A DNA stretch of 64,000 bases from positions 434,001 to 498,000 of the forward strand of contig JASANG010003345.1 of the NCBI GenBank assembly GCA_030248215.1. Direction: 5' to 3'. Positions within the stretch are counted from its first letter, which is position 1, and the number at the start of each line of letters is the position of its first letter. Both the position numbers and the translations under genes were made by a program. The notes under the pieces were generated by a model, which saw only the letters and a program-made list of their open reading frames with translations, searched no databases and was not told the origin of the DNA. This DNA comes from Enoplolaimus lenunculus (taxonomy: Eukaryota > Nematoda > Enoplea > Enoplida > Thoracostomopsidae). This document shows, piece after piece, positions 32,462-44,311 of this stretch.

Positions 32462-35400
32462 ACCCCACCGCAAATTCAGATGGCGGTGGGGACGTCAACT
32501 GCGTGTACATCGATGCTACCCCTGTCGGTCGTTTCATTGCCGATAGCGGGAGTGCCTTTTCCTTCATTCTGCCATCGATGGCGCTCAACATTCTACCTCT
32601 CCGTAATCAATCGTTCGGTGCGCATACCGCAAATGGGTCTCCCCTCAACATCAAGGGTACGTGCCGAATTCCATTCACGCTCCAGGGAATCCCGAAACCC
32701 TTCCAGTGAACGTTCTTTGTAGCCGATGTCACTAATCCTATCCTGAGTCGCGATTTCTTCCGCCGCAACGGGTTTGCTGTCGATTGCGTCAACAACCGCC
32801 TAATCACCGTATCTCCTACAATGCCCCAGCGTCCCACGTCATCTTTCGGTCCCACCGACGCAATGACGGTCAGCTGTGCGACGACTCAACCACCTTATCG
32901 AGTCAACATGCCTGAGCAACTTCCGACGGTCCAGCAGCTGTTCGCCGAGTTTCCGAACATCTTTAAACCGGTCGACGCCTTCGCTTCCGCCCGCCATAAC
33001 ATACAACATCATATCGTCACGGTGGGCCCACCCTGTTTCGAACGACCTCGTCGAATCGTCGGTGCGAAACTCGCTGTCGCAAAAAGGGTCTTCGCGGAAT
33101 GGGAAGCCAGTGGGGTCGTGTATCGAGGAGAATCACCTTACGCATCTGCCCTTCATATGGCTCCAAAGGCAGATCCAAAGACACCATGGCGACCTACGGG
33201 AGATTACAGGAAGCTTAACCGACAAACCGTGCCCGACCGGTACCCGATGCCGAACCTCAACGATTTGTCAGGCGATCTTCATGGGTCTGCGGTATTTTCA
33301 AAGCTCGATCTCGTTTGCGCGTACACCCAAATTCCGGTAGCTGTCAGTGATCAACCCAAGACTGCGGTAACAACTCCCTTCGGGCTTTTCCTTTTCCGGC
33401 GTATGTTTTTTGGATTTCGCAACGCCGCCCAAACGTTCCAACGTTTGATGGACTCGATATTTGCCGACGTTCCGTTCGTCAGGGTATATCTTGACGATAT
33501 TCTTGTGGCCAGCACCAATCCCGAGCAACATCTAGAACACCTTCGTTGTGTAATCAGCCGTCTGGATATGCATGGCCTCCGTCTGCGCCCCGACAAATGC
33601 TTGCTATTCAGCTCAAAGGTGCAGTTCCTTGGTGTTGAAATTGACAATACAGGAATCCGACCAATTCCCGACAAAGTCAAGTCAATAGCAGAGTTCAAGC
33701 GACCAGAAACACTTAAAGGTGTCCGTCGTTTTCTTGGAATGGCAGGGTTCTATCACCGATTTGTTCCCGGGTTCTCAAAAGTCGCCGCCCCGCTCACCGA
33801 TTTGACACGCGGAAAGAAGGATAAAGGCAACTATAAAATTGAATGGAACGCCGACGCCATCAACGCCTTTGACAAACTCAAAGTCGCTCTCTCAAATGCT
33901 GTAACGCTGATTCACCCGCACCCAAAGGCCCAAATTCAGTTGGTGACAGATGCATCGAGTGTCGCTGTGGGTGCAGTCCTGAATCAAACACACAATGGAG
34001 TTACCGAGCCGCTTGCCTTTTATTCCGAAAAGCTGTCTGAGCTGGAATCCCGCAAATCAGCATTCGATCGTGAATTACTGGCGATTTACAAAGCCCTAAA
34101 GCATTTCTCGTGGTTACATGGTTCCACATTTGTCATCCGGACGGATCACAAGCCCTTGGTTCATGCTCTCGCTATGGCAAACCCGTCAGCACAACAATCC
34201 AGGTGGTTATCCTTCATTTCGGAGTTTGGTTGCACAATCGAACATGTAGCTGGCGCGGACAATGTTGTTGCGGATGCCTTATCCCGGCCTGTGTGCTCAA
34301 TTTCGGCAGCGTTCGATAACAAACTGGCCGACGAACAAGCAGCGGACAAAGCTTTGATCACGTTCATCAACTCTACAACTCTTCCAATAAAACAACTTCT
34401 AGTCGACGGCAAAACAGTGTATTGCGACGCTTCGCGAGCCAAGCTACGTCCTTATGTTCCAACTACATCTCGATTTTCTGTATTTCAATCGATACATAAT
34501 CTGGCTCATCTCGGATCAAGGGCAACCCTTCATGAAGTCTCTGAACAGTACGTATGGCCAAGTATGAATCGCGATGTAAAACTTTGGTGCCGCGAATGCT
34601 TGGAATGTCAGCGTAACAAGGTGGGCCGTCATACGAAAACTCCAGTGGGCACAATTCCAACAACCGGACGCCTTCAGACGGTACACGTCGATATTGTGGG
34701 TCCTTTTCCTCCTTCAGGCGGATTCAGCTACATAGTGACAATGATCGACCGGTTCAGCCGACGGCCCGAAGCAGTTCCTGTTCCAGACATCACAACCGAA
34801 TCCGTTGCAACTGCATTAATTTCTGGATGGATCAGTCGTTTCGGAGTCCCTCGAACGATTATTACTGATCGTGGAACCCAATTCGAGTCATCCCTGTGGT
34901 CAGCACTGATGGAAAGTTTAGGAATCGAACGCCGTCGGACGACAGCATACCACCCAGCGAGCAACGGAGCTGTCGAACGTTTTCACCGCACACTGAAAAC
35001 GGGTCTTCGAGCTCACTGCACAACCCGCTCATGGACTACATCACTTCCCCTGGTACTCCTGGGAATCCGGTCGGGTCTCAACGACAAGGGTTTCACACCT
35101 TGCCAAATGGTTCTTGGTGCAAGCGTCGATCTACCACATCATTATTTCACACCGGATACCACAAACAATTATGCCAATGTAAATGATTTGATGTCCAAGC
35201 TTTTCTCGTCTATCACTCGACTAAATGCTCCAGAGCGAAAACATGCCGTTCCTTGTTACGTACCAGCTGAGCTGAAGACTGCCAGTCACGTATGGATTCG
35301 CGACGACACCATCAAAACTGCCTTGAAGCCGCGTTATAATGGCCCGTACGAAATCAAGAATCTTGGTGACAAAACCGTGGTTGTCTCCATCAAAGGGATT

Positions 35401-35817
35401 GATGAACGTATTAGTCTCGACCGCGTGAAGCCCGCTTTTCTACACATGGATATACAACAAACGACGACTCAAAATCCGACACCTTCAGCGCAGCATCCTG
35501 ATGGAGAAAGACTGGTCTTGGCTAAAGTCAGAAATTGGCCTCAATGGCCAGCGATAATCATCTCACCTGAATCAACACCGCTAGCGACCAGCAAACGCCC
35601 TCCGAACAGCCTCCCTGTCAAGTTCTTCGGCACCAATCGCCTGGCATTCGTCCCGATGTCTGCAATAATGCCTTTCCAGGACGACTCTACAGTAAAACGA
35701 AAAGATCTTCAACGTGCATACGCGCTAGCACAGCAACACATAACGCAGAGGCTACCGCATCCGAATATGGTCAAACAGGAGACAGTCCGTTTTCAAGATC
35801 CAATGGTAACATTATAG
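32350..35817 (+). mobile_element. pol region of first unit
   Basis: Order of parts: aspartic protease near 32.5 kb (IADSGS), reverse transcriptase about 33.0-33.75 kb (YLDD at 33485-33496), RNase H about 33.9-34.3 kb (TDASSVAVGA, RTDHKPL), integrase about 34.45-35.3 kb (H-H-C-C finger; HVDIVG, TDRGTQF, AVERFHR), then a C-terminal extension to 35817. The polypurine tract gaggggg lies just before LTR 2. The integrase core wording is typical of CsRn1-like elements. Confidence 0.88.
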
Positions 35818-35843
35818 GGCTCCGCTTAAAACGAGGGGGCCTC

Positions 35844-36285
35844 TGTACGACTGCCATGTGCATCCCATGCTTCTCTGTACATTGTGACGTGTACGTATGA
35901 CGTGTTGAACAAATAAACAAACACGTCAATACAGTCAAACAACCAATGATAGATCTGCAACACATGATTTGTAGCAGTCTCAACAAATAGGATTGCGGCA
36001 CGTATGCGGTTACTTGGAACAACCATTAAGAATGCTGCAACACTAAATCAAGCAGCAACCAATAATCGTTATCTTCTAGAATGATCCGTGAGGGCTATAA
36101 AAGTCCAGTAAAAACTTTGACATTAGTTAGTGTTTCGTTTTTCGTTTATTCGCAATTGTTGCTTTACCATCCTCGTTTGTTTCAATAAAATCCTTGTTTC
36201 ATTCAACTGTTCGTTTCGTTCCGGTTTACGACTTACAGGTCTTGTTTCATTCAAGTGTTCGTTTCATTCCGGTTTACGACTTACA
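35844..36285 (+). repeat. LTR 2 of the gypsy array, shared by both units (442 bp)
   Basis: It starts tgtacgactgcc and ends cgacttaca. It serves as the right LTR of the first unit and the left LTR of the second; no target duplication borders it. Confidence 0.93.
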
Positions 36286-39200
36286 ATGGTGACCCCGACT
36301 AGGAACCGTCAACATTTGTTTAGCGCCGCCCCAGTGTTTTTCTCAATCCTGGTTTCCGTGTTATCCGCGCTCGAGTTGCGTTCCGTTTCTTCGATCCACG
36401 CTGATCCCTCGACTGTTCGGGAACACTATGCCGAGTTACCGTGGGTCGTTACTCCGCCCCGCTATGCCTCGAGTTCAAGGGTATTCATGGTATCAATCGC
36501 AATCGGATTTTCCATCCGCGGAGTCCATGGCCTCGACAATCGTCAAGCCACGAGTTTACGGGTCCTCCTGTTGATCGGGTGCGTCGAACCGAACCCTGGC
36601 CCAGTCAATCTCTCACATCAAACGAAGGAAACGTTGGCGGGTATGCTCCGGGTACTACATGCGAGCGATCCATCATTCGCGGTCCCCGGAACAAAGGACG
36701 ACATCATCACAATGCTGAGCCCACATGGCCCCGATATCCTGCAGTTGGCATTCAATCAGGTCTCGATGGCGCATGTACAAGCCGCGTCCGTGCCGGCAGG
36801 TGGGCAACCGGGTCCAAACGGAATCGCTCAAGCGGGTTCGGGTGACACGATTCAATTCCATCGATTGCCGCAATTCAACCCAAAGACGCCCCAATGTTGG
36901 TTCAATCAAGTCGAACAAGTCCTCGGGGCAATCGACGATGACGTCAAGAAGCGAAACATACTACGGGTGATCGACAACGGTATGATTCACGAGTCAGGTG
37001 TCAACCTCAATGGGTCTTATGCCGAGATCAAACGAACCCTCATCGAGTTTTATGCCGACAGCGACAATCGAAGGCTGCGCAAGCTTTTAGAAGAAAAAGA
37101 CCTCAAAGGCCGCAAGCCCTCAAGTGCCCTCCGGGAACTGCTGGAACTGGCCCCAAACAGCCCCGAATTGGTCCGTCTACGCTTCCTCGAGATTCTTCCG
37201 GAACAAATCCGGCTCACCCTCGTATCAATGGACAGCGTTTCGCTTGACCAACTCGCACGAATCGCTGATGCAATGCTGGATATGGCCGATCCAAATCTGG
37301 TCAACCATATCAACCGTGAGCCCCAGTCATCATCAACCACATATGGGTTATGGCAATCCCCAACCTCGAACACAACCGGGTCCTGGAAAGCCTCATCCTC
37401 AACCGCATCCGGGTCTTGGCAATCCTCAATCGAAAAGCAGATCGCCGACTTGACAAAGGCCGTCCGCCAACTAACGAACAGAGATCGCTCCCGCGGTCGC
37501 AATTCACGGGTTCGGGCGAATGATCAAAACGGAGTCGGGCCACGCAATAGTCAACGCCCCCATTCGAGGTCCCAATCGGCCAGACGTTCAAGCGGGTTGT
37601 GTTGGTATCACTTCAAATTTGGCGACGAAGCCCAGCGATGCCCCGGTGCCGGATTTTGCTCATACGACGGACAGTCTTCAAGCAATGCCGCGTCGGGAAA
37701 CGGATAGACCCCACCGCAAATTCAGATGGCGGTGGGGACATCAACTGCGTGTACATCGATGCTACCCCTGTCGGTCGTTTCATTGCCGATAGCGGGAGTG
37801 CCTTTTCCTTCATTCTGCCATCGATGGCGCTCAACATTCTACCTCTCCGTAATCAATCGTTCGGTGCGCATACCGCAAATGGGTCTCCCCTCAACATCAA
37901 GGGTACGTGCCGAATTCCATTCACGCTCCAGGGAATCCCGAAACCCTTCCAGTGGACGTTCTTCGTAGCCGATGTCACTAATCCTATCCTGAGTCGCGAT
38001 TTCCTCCGCCGCAACGGGTTTGCTGTCGATTGCGTCAACAACCGCCTAATCACCGTATCTCCTACAATGCCCCAGCGTCTCACGTCATCTTTCGGTCCCA
38101 CCGACGCAATGACGGTCAGCTGTGCGACGACTCAACCACCTTATCGAGTCAACATGCCTGAGCAACTTCCGACGGTCCAGCAGCTGTTCGCCGAGTTTCC
38201 GAACATCTTTAAACCGGTCGACGCCTTCGCTTCCGCCCGCCATAACATACAACATCATATCGTCACGGTGGGCCCACCCTGTTTCGAACGACCTCGTCGA
38301 ATCGTCGGTGCGAAACTCGCTGTCGCAAAAAGGGTCTTCGCGGAATGGGAAGCCAGTGGGGTCGTGTATCGAGGAGAATCACCTTACGCATCTGCCCTTC
38401 ATATGGCTCCAAAGGCAGATCCAAAGACACCATGGCGACCTACGGGAGATTACAGGAAGCTTAACCGACAAACCGTGCCCGACCGGTACCCGATGCCGAA
38501 CCTCAACGATTTGTCAGGCGATCTTCATGGGTCTGCGGTATTTTCAAGCTCATCTCGTTTGCGCGTACACCCAAATTCCGGTAGCTGTCAGTGATCAACC
38601 CAAGACTGCGGTAACAACTCCCTTCGGGCTTTTCCTTTTCCGGCGTATGTTTTTTGGATTTCGCAACGCCGCCCAAACGTTCCAACGTTTGATGGATTCG
38701 ATATTTGCCGACGTTCCGTTCGTCAGGGTATATCTTGACGATATTCTTGTCGCCAGCACCAATCCCGAGCAACATCTAGAACACCTTCGTTGTGTAATCA
38801 GCCGTCTGGATATGCATGGCCTCCGTCTGCGCCCCGACAAATGCTTGCTATTCAGCTCAAAGGTGCAGTTCCTTGGTGTTGAAATTGACAATACAGGAAT
38901 CCGACCAATTCCCGACAAAGTCAAGTCAATAGCAGAGTTCAAGCGACCAGAAACACTTAAAGGTGTCCGTCGTTTTCTTGGAATGGCAGGGTTCTATCAC
39001 CGATTTGTTCCCGGGTTCTCAAAAGTCGCCGCCCCGCTCACCGATTTGACACGCGGAAAGAAGGATAAAGGCAACTATAAAATTGAATGGAACGCCGACG
39101 CCATCAACGCCTTTGACAAACTCAAAGTCGCTCTCTCAAATGCTGTAACGCTGATTCACCCGCACCCAAAGGCCCAAATTCAGTTGGTGACAGATGCATC

Positions 39201-39564
39201 GAGTGTCGCTGTGGGTGCAGTCCTGAATCAAACACACAATGGAGTTACCGAGTCGCTTGCCTTTTATTCGAAAAGCTGTCCGAGCTGGATCCCGCAAATC
39301 AGCATTCGATCGTGAATTACTGGCGATTTACAAAGCCCTAAAGCATTTCTCGTGGTTACATGGTTCCACATTTGTCATCCGGACGGATCACAAGCCCTTG
39401 GTTCATGCTCTCGCTATGGCAAACTCGTCAGCACAACAATCCAGGTGGTTATCCTTCATTTCGGAGTTTGGTTGCAAATCGAACATGTAGCTGGCGCGGA
39501 CAATGTTGTTGCGGATGCCTTATCCCGGCCTGTGTGCTCAATTTCGGCAGCGTTCGATAACAAA

Positions 39565-40675
39565 TAAAACCCTATATCAAAACCACACCTTAAGGGAGTT
39601 CCTGGCTCCATCTAGTCTCTCTTAGAACTTAACTTAGGCTTAGGCGTGGCTACAAAGCGTAGAAAATGTTAAAATCGATGTTATGGCGGCTGTGTCCGCA
39701 ATGTCAAACTTACCTGGGCCCTACGTGGCCATTGAATAATGTTGTATAATTGGTATAGCTGGATTTGCGGTTAACGACTTAGCTAGTCTAAGTCATCATG
39801 TCGTGAGTGTCCGACATGAGCGTGTTGTTGTTGTTGTTAGTACCGGATGTGTGGCTCTCGATCTCAACCGCATTGCGGACACCCAATTGTGGGTGTCGGC
39901 AAAAATGCAATTGAGGTCGAGATGCCGATTTGGGTAGCCAGGACCGGAATCAGTCTTGGTTTTGTTTTCCTACAAATCGGTTGGCTTTTATTGGTTGGCG
40001 GTGAGCGTTTATTTTTACATTGCTTCTTGAATTTTGGCTTGCGTTTGGAAATTTTAATAAGTAAGGTCGAACTGAAGTAATTTAAGATTGTCACGGTGGC
40101 ATAAGCATGTGAAGGAAACTACGGGATATCGGTTTAATCGGCGTTGCGCAAGGCGCGGTATCACCCAGTATAGAATACTGGTGGCATGTGTTAAAGGAAA
40201 CTTGGGGTATTAAAGGAAACCTGGGAAAAAGTAGTCTAATAAATCTAACGGGGTTAGATTTATTATTCTACAACGGCTGGGCCAAATCTAACGGGGTTAG
40301 ATTGGTCGGAAATTTGGTGTAACTCTAACGGGGTTAGAGTACACGGTTTAATGGGGTGTAATTCTAACGGGGTTAGAATTGCACGGATTCTGGAAAACGG
40401 CAAAAGTATTGGGTACGGTAAAGCCAGTGGCTGGATTAAATCAGATTCAGACGTCGGCTTTAAGGATTCCGGCTCGGGTTACCAGTTAAATTGCATAACC
40501 TGTGATTTGCTGGCCTTAATTTTGGGTATTTTGTGTCATACGGGTTGCGGGTTGGGATTATAATAAACATTTACCGGCCGCGTTTTACTAAATCAGAGCG
40601 ATACGCATACATCGAGGAAAGAACTATACAGGCGATACAGGATACAGGCTTAAGTCTAAATCACGAACTTCTCAC
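39565..40675. other. unrelated 1.1-kb DNA block inside the second gypsy unit
   Basis: This does not match any part of the first unit. It carries a TTAGGC-like pair (39626-39640), a long imperfect hairpin at about 39855-39925 (gatctcaaccgcattgcgga paired with a later cgcaa/ttgag-type arm), and the four CTAACGGGGTTAG hairpins described separately. Open frames in it are short, and no transposon ends were recognised. Confidence 0.7.
40236..40381. repeat. four related hairpins with a shared TCTAAC-GGG-GTTAGA core
   Basis: Each has the stem TCTAAC/GTTAGA and loop GGG. Outer stems differ but still pair: hairpin 1 (about 40236-40264) extends with taataaa/tttatta; hairpin 2 (40284-40304) with aa/tt; hairpin 3 (about 40317-40344) with gtgt and acac round a bulged A; hairpin 4 (40357-40385) with gtgtaat/attgcac, including one G-T pair. 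Pairing of differing outer stems suggests selection for structure or palindromic protein sites, or repeated foldback origin. Confidence 0.75.
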
Positions 40676-41010
40676 AGACTGGTCTTGGCTAAAGTCAGAA
40701 ATTGGCCTCAATGGCCAGCGATAATCATCTCACCTGAATCAACACCGCTAGCGACCAGCAAACGCCCTCCGAACAGCCTCCCTGTCAAGTTCTTCGGCAC
40801 CAATCGCCTGGCATTCGTCCCGATGTCTGCAATAAAGCCTTTCCAGGACGACTCTACAGTAAAACGAAAAGATCTTCAACGTGCATACGCGCTAGCACAG
40901 CAACACATAACGCAGAGGCTGCCGCATCCGAATATGGTCAAACAGAAGACAGTCCGTTTTCAAGATCCAATGGTAACATTATAGGGCTCCGCTTAAAACG
41001 AGGGGGCCTC

Positions 41011-41452
41011 TGTACGACTGCCATGTGCATCCCATGCTTCTCTGTACATTGTGACGTGTACGTATGACGTGTTGAACAAATAAACAAACACGTCAATACA
41101 GTCAAACAACCAATGATAGATCTGCAACACATGATTTGTAGCAGTCTCAACAAATAGGATTGCGGCACGTATGCGGTTACTTGGAACAACCATTAAGAAT
41201 GCTGCAACACTAAATCAAGCAGCAACCAATAATCGTTATCTTCTAGAATGATCCGTGAGGGCTATAAAAGTCCAGTAAAAACTTTGACATTAGTTAGTGT
41301 TTCGTTTTTCGTTTATTCGCAATTGTTGCTTTACCATCCTCGTTTGTTTCAATAAAATCCTTGTTTCATTCAACTGTTCGTTTCGTTCCGGTTTACGACT
41401 TACAGGTCTTGTTTCATTCAACTGTTCGTTTCATTCCGGTTTACGACTTACA
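41011..41452 (+). repeat. LTR 3 of the gypsy array (442 bp)
   Basis: Starts tgtacgactgcc, ends cgacttaca, and is followed directly by the right target duplication AGTA (41453-41456). Confidence 0.93.
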
Positions 41453-41552
41453 AGTATTTATATATCGCCAATCAAAGTTCGTAAATGGATAGTGTCCAGA
41501 AATCTTAACTTTGACCCGAATGGTCAATTATTGTCACTACAGTACGACAAAA

Positions 41553-42864
41553 TTAAAATTTTTTTTACTTCGGGATCCAGCCAGTCTTATATTTATTTTT
41601 CACTAAAAATACAAAAATATTTCGTTGTCTTAATTTAAAATCGAAGCTAACAATGGTTCATAAAAAAACTAACAATATATTTTTCAATTAAACTTATTGT
41701 TTCCATGCAAGCAATACCGTTGCATGAATAAAAAATATCCAATGCACAAATCCCAATCGATTCAAAACAGAATTGGAAATAAAATCTCTTAAGCTCCATA
41801 CATATTTGGTTTCAACCAGTTTCGCTGTGTCACGGGTTTGCTGCTTTCTCCCTAACCTTTCATGCGATTACTGTATACAACATAAAGCCTAAAGTCTTAG
41901 GGAGTCCCGCGGAAATAAAGATGGTTCGCCTCTGAAACTAACTTGTGCCTCATATTGAATAATCTTCTCGTTTGCAGTCCGCTTTCTATGATTACTAAAC
42001 TGCTTCAGTGTTCTAATCAATAACCTTGCTCACACATGTAGGCGTTATGTTAAACTCAAGCCAAGTGCGTAGCTAGGATTTTATTTCGCGCAAGCATAAA
42101 CCACATTCAATAGATTTTTTCTAGTGAGAAAATTTTTTTCAACCTTTGCTAGCAACTATTCTACAATCTGTAAAATTACCTTTCATAGAAATCCCGCAGA
42201 AATTTCGTGGGATATATCATCGTTATCCCACCCCATTGCATACGTCACTGCCCTACGTATCAACGGCGATTTGTTTATTCGCTGTGTAGGCGTAGGTATA
42301 TCGCAACACAGTCGGTTGCTGTTCGCTAAAAACTTTCACAAGTTTGCGTCACAAATTGGTATACTTTGGACTGCACACACCAGGAAAGATTCAAGTTACC
42401 AGTTTATATTTTATAATGAAGTAAAGTGCAAAACTATTGAATTTTTATTTTTATCAAAGAATCGAGTTACGACTTTGTTTTTTCAAAATATTTACCATAT
42501 GGACATTATCTTCCCACGAATAAAATGTACGCCACTTGAGCGAAGCAAAATTCGTTTCGTTATGTAGAATAGCCGTATTTTAATATATTTTTCATTTGTT
42601 AATTTTATTAACTACAGCTGAAATCGGCATTACATTATAAACACTACAAATGATGGCATTTGACAAGAATTGGTGTGTTTTTCAATATAAAATTCGTTTC
42701 AACGTTTACAATTCCCTTCTTTTTTAGAATTGGTGCTATTTTTGTTATGTTTTTGAATATAAATTTCGTTCCCAAGTTTAAAATTGCCTTTTTTCTTCAT
42801 ATTGTTAACTAGAGCCTTTATTCTCTGCTGGTGCTGATGATAATTGCGATAGACCCTTTCTCAA
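41553..42864. other. intergenic, no firm gene
   Basis: An open frame at 42124-42567 (147 codons) overlaps wording that recurs near 1.6 kb and 51.7 kb (aaatt.cc.gc.gaaattt, tatcccacccc-like), so it is probably repeat-derived. Nothing else was recognised. Confidence 0.4.
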
Positions 42865-43191
42865 ATGAAGACGTTTAAGGCCGCGGCTGGGTCGAGCATC
42901 AAGCTTCTACAGCTTAATGGTGTTGGTAAACGCGTCTTACACGTGTGGTTGCAATTCCAGTCATGGCTTGAAATTATTTCTTCTATTCGAAATAGTCAAC
43001 AGTTATGTGAGAGCGGGTTTGAATGCGTTTCTTGGGTTGCATATCAATGCTGTGCTTTAGTGCTCCCATATCCCCAGTTGTGGGTCGGTTTAAAAAGGAA
43101 CCGGTGGTTGGAAAACAAAATCAATTTAAAAACTCTATTGGATCCAAAAATACAGTATTTTGAAAAGTTTCGATACACAAAATGCGCCTGA
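42865..43191 (+). CDS. possible small protein with one Cys module, 108 aa
   Basis: The open frame starts MKTFKAAAGSS and includes LCESGFECVSWVAYQCC, which has the C-x3-G-F-x-C...C-C spacing of the modules in the two Cys-rich genes. There is no signal peptide, and no splice arrangement gives a longer product. It could be an exon relic of that family or chance. Confidence 0.25.
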   Translation: MKTFKAAAGSSIKLLQLNGVGKRVLHVWLQFQSWLEIISSIRNSQQLCESGFECVSWVAYQCCALVLPYPQLWVGLKRNRWLENKINLKTLLDPKIQYFEKFRYTKCA

Positions 43192-43329
43192 CTTCTCGCT
43201 CGCATGGCTCGCGAACTTGACTAAGTATGGACTCATGTAAAATATATTGTCTCAAAATCAACCTATGCTTTTTACAGTTGATTTTATACATTGGCAGATC
43301 TAAAGGACATTTCTGCACATCGGATCCTA

Positions 43330-43570
43330 CACTGGATCCGAGCAAACTCAAATTTTGTTTTAAAATCTAACACTAAAATTACGTCTGGCTTCTTGCTCGT
43401 TTCGCTCGCGAAGTTTTCTTTGCTCAATTTCTGTTTAATCATTGATTTCGTCGACACAAACCAAACTGACTGGATCCCAGCAAACTCAAATTTTGTTTTA
43501 AAATCTAATACTAAAATTACGTCTGGCTTCTTGCTCGTTTCGCTCGCGAAGTTTTTTTCTTTATTCAATT
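43330..43570. repeat. tandem duplication, 138-bp period
   Basis: The block gcaaactcaaattttgtttt, with acgtctggcttcttgctcgt following, occurs at 43342 and again at 43480 with few differences. The phrase ctcgctcg.ttcgct.gcgaa links it to the dispersed repeat at 12805 and 47815. Confidence 0.8.
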
Positions 43571-43863
43571 TCTATTTTAATCATTGATTTCCTCGACACA
43601 AACCAAACTCGAGTTCTGTACTGAAGTTTAAAATAACAAAATATCGTGTGTCTAATCTTCTCGTTTGTTTTGCTTGCGAAAATTGTTTCAATTTCAACTG
43701 GTGCTCACGTGAGGATGCGAATTGGTGCGGTTAACTTAAACTCGGTCCGTGAAAATTAAGAGAGATTTCAAAAGTTTTCCTGAGCCTGGGAGCCAACTCG
43801 GGGGTCGGTCAAACTCAGATCAGCCGAGTAACAACCATTAAAATACCATTGTTAAATAGCTTA

Positions 43864-44311
43864 CTGTATTGACCCGAATAAGAGGGGGGTAATAAGAGAG
43901 GGTGGTTGCCATTTTGAGTCCGAATCAATAGGAGTCCGTATCGCTAATAAGAGTCCGTAAGCTGATAGAGCCCTAAACACTAATTACAGTCCATAAATGT
44001 CAATTATCCCTAATTGTAGCGCATAAATGACTCCGGGATCAAATAATTTGAGTTCGAAACTTTAAAGCGTACTTAAATTTTAAAAGTGCATTCCTAAGTA
44101 TATACTTGTATTTATTGCTTAAGCTACTGACACAAGACAAATAATCGTTTAATTCAACGGATAATTGCAGTACCGGATATATATCAGTAAACGAAGGGCG
44201 GCGGAGCGTGGGTTAAAAATAAATAACAGTCCGTAACCGAATAACAAGGGGGGGTACCCTCTCAAGAGGCCAAATAAATATAAATCCCCCGTCTTGTTCG
44301 GGTCACTACAG
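43864..44311. repeat. TA-flanked MITE
   Basis: Left end ctgtattgacccgaataaga, right end gtcttgttcgggtcactaca(g), TA on both sides. At 448 bp it is a good full-length representative without the internal duplication seen at 4419-4962. Confidence 0.85.

Larger units (their letters stand above)
30598..36285 (+). mobile_element. Ty3/gypsy retroelement, CsRn1 clade, first unit
   Basis: This is an LTR-gag-pol-LTR unit of 5.7 kb. The primer-binding site at 31041-31053 (tggtgaccccgac) fits the 3' end of tRNA-Trp, the primer described for CsRn1. Gag carries the CHCC zinc motif (CWYHFKFGDEAQRC...C) that marks this clade. Pol has protease (DSG), reverse transcriptase (FGFRNAAQTFQR, YLDD), RNase H (TDAS) and integrase (HHCC, then D-D-E) in that order. 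Gag and pol lie in overlapping frames in a -1 relation, as in relatives that use frameshifting. It looks nearly whole, with about one break. LTRs differ at only a few of 442 bases, so it is very young. Confidence 0.92.
36286..41010 (+). mobile_element. Ty3/gypsy retroelement, second unit internal region, broken
   Basis: It is nearly identical to the internal part of the first unit through the gag region (36286-37707, 2A-like motif at 36577-36603), protease, reverse transcriptase and RNase H, and again at the pol C-terminal end. It is broken, with several breaks, and a block of unrelated DNA (39565-40675) sits in its pol region where integrase would be expected. High identity with the first unit dates the duplication as recent. 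Confidence 0.9.
30527..41552. repeat. older TA-flanked MITE split by the Ty3/gypsy array
   Basis: The left half (30527-30597: acccaaataagaggagtaat, aagaaggg, then ccaattcaataagta) and right half (41457-41552: tatatcgcc, agttcgtaa, ending tcactacagtac) are the two parts of a copy like 43864-44311. The retroelement array lies between them, so the MITE was there first. Confidence 0.65.

Noticed and set aside
39847-40080. Open frames in the 1.1-kb block
   Set aside because: Opposite-strand frames over the same hairpin; no domain or start context.
42124-42567. 147-codon open frame
   Set aside because: It overlaps wording repeated near 1.6 and 51.7 kb and has no recognisable domain.
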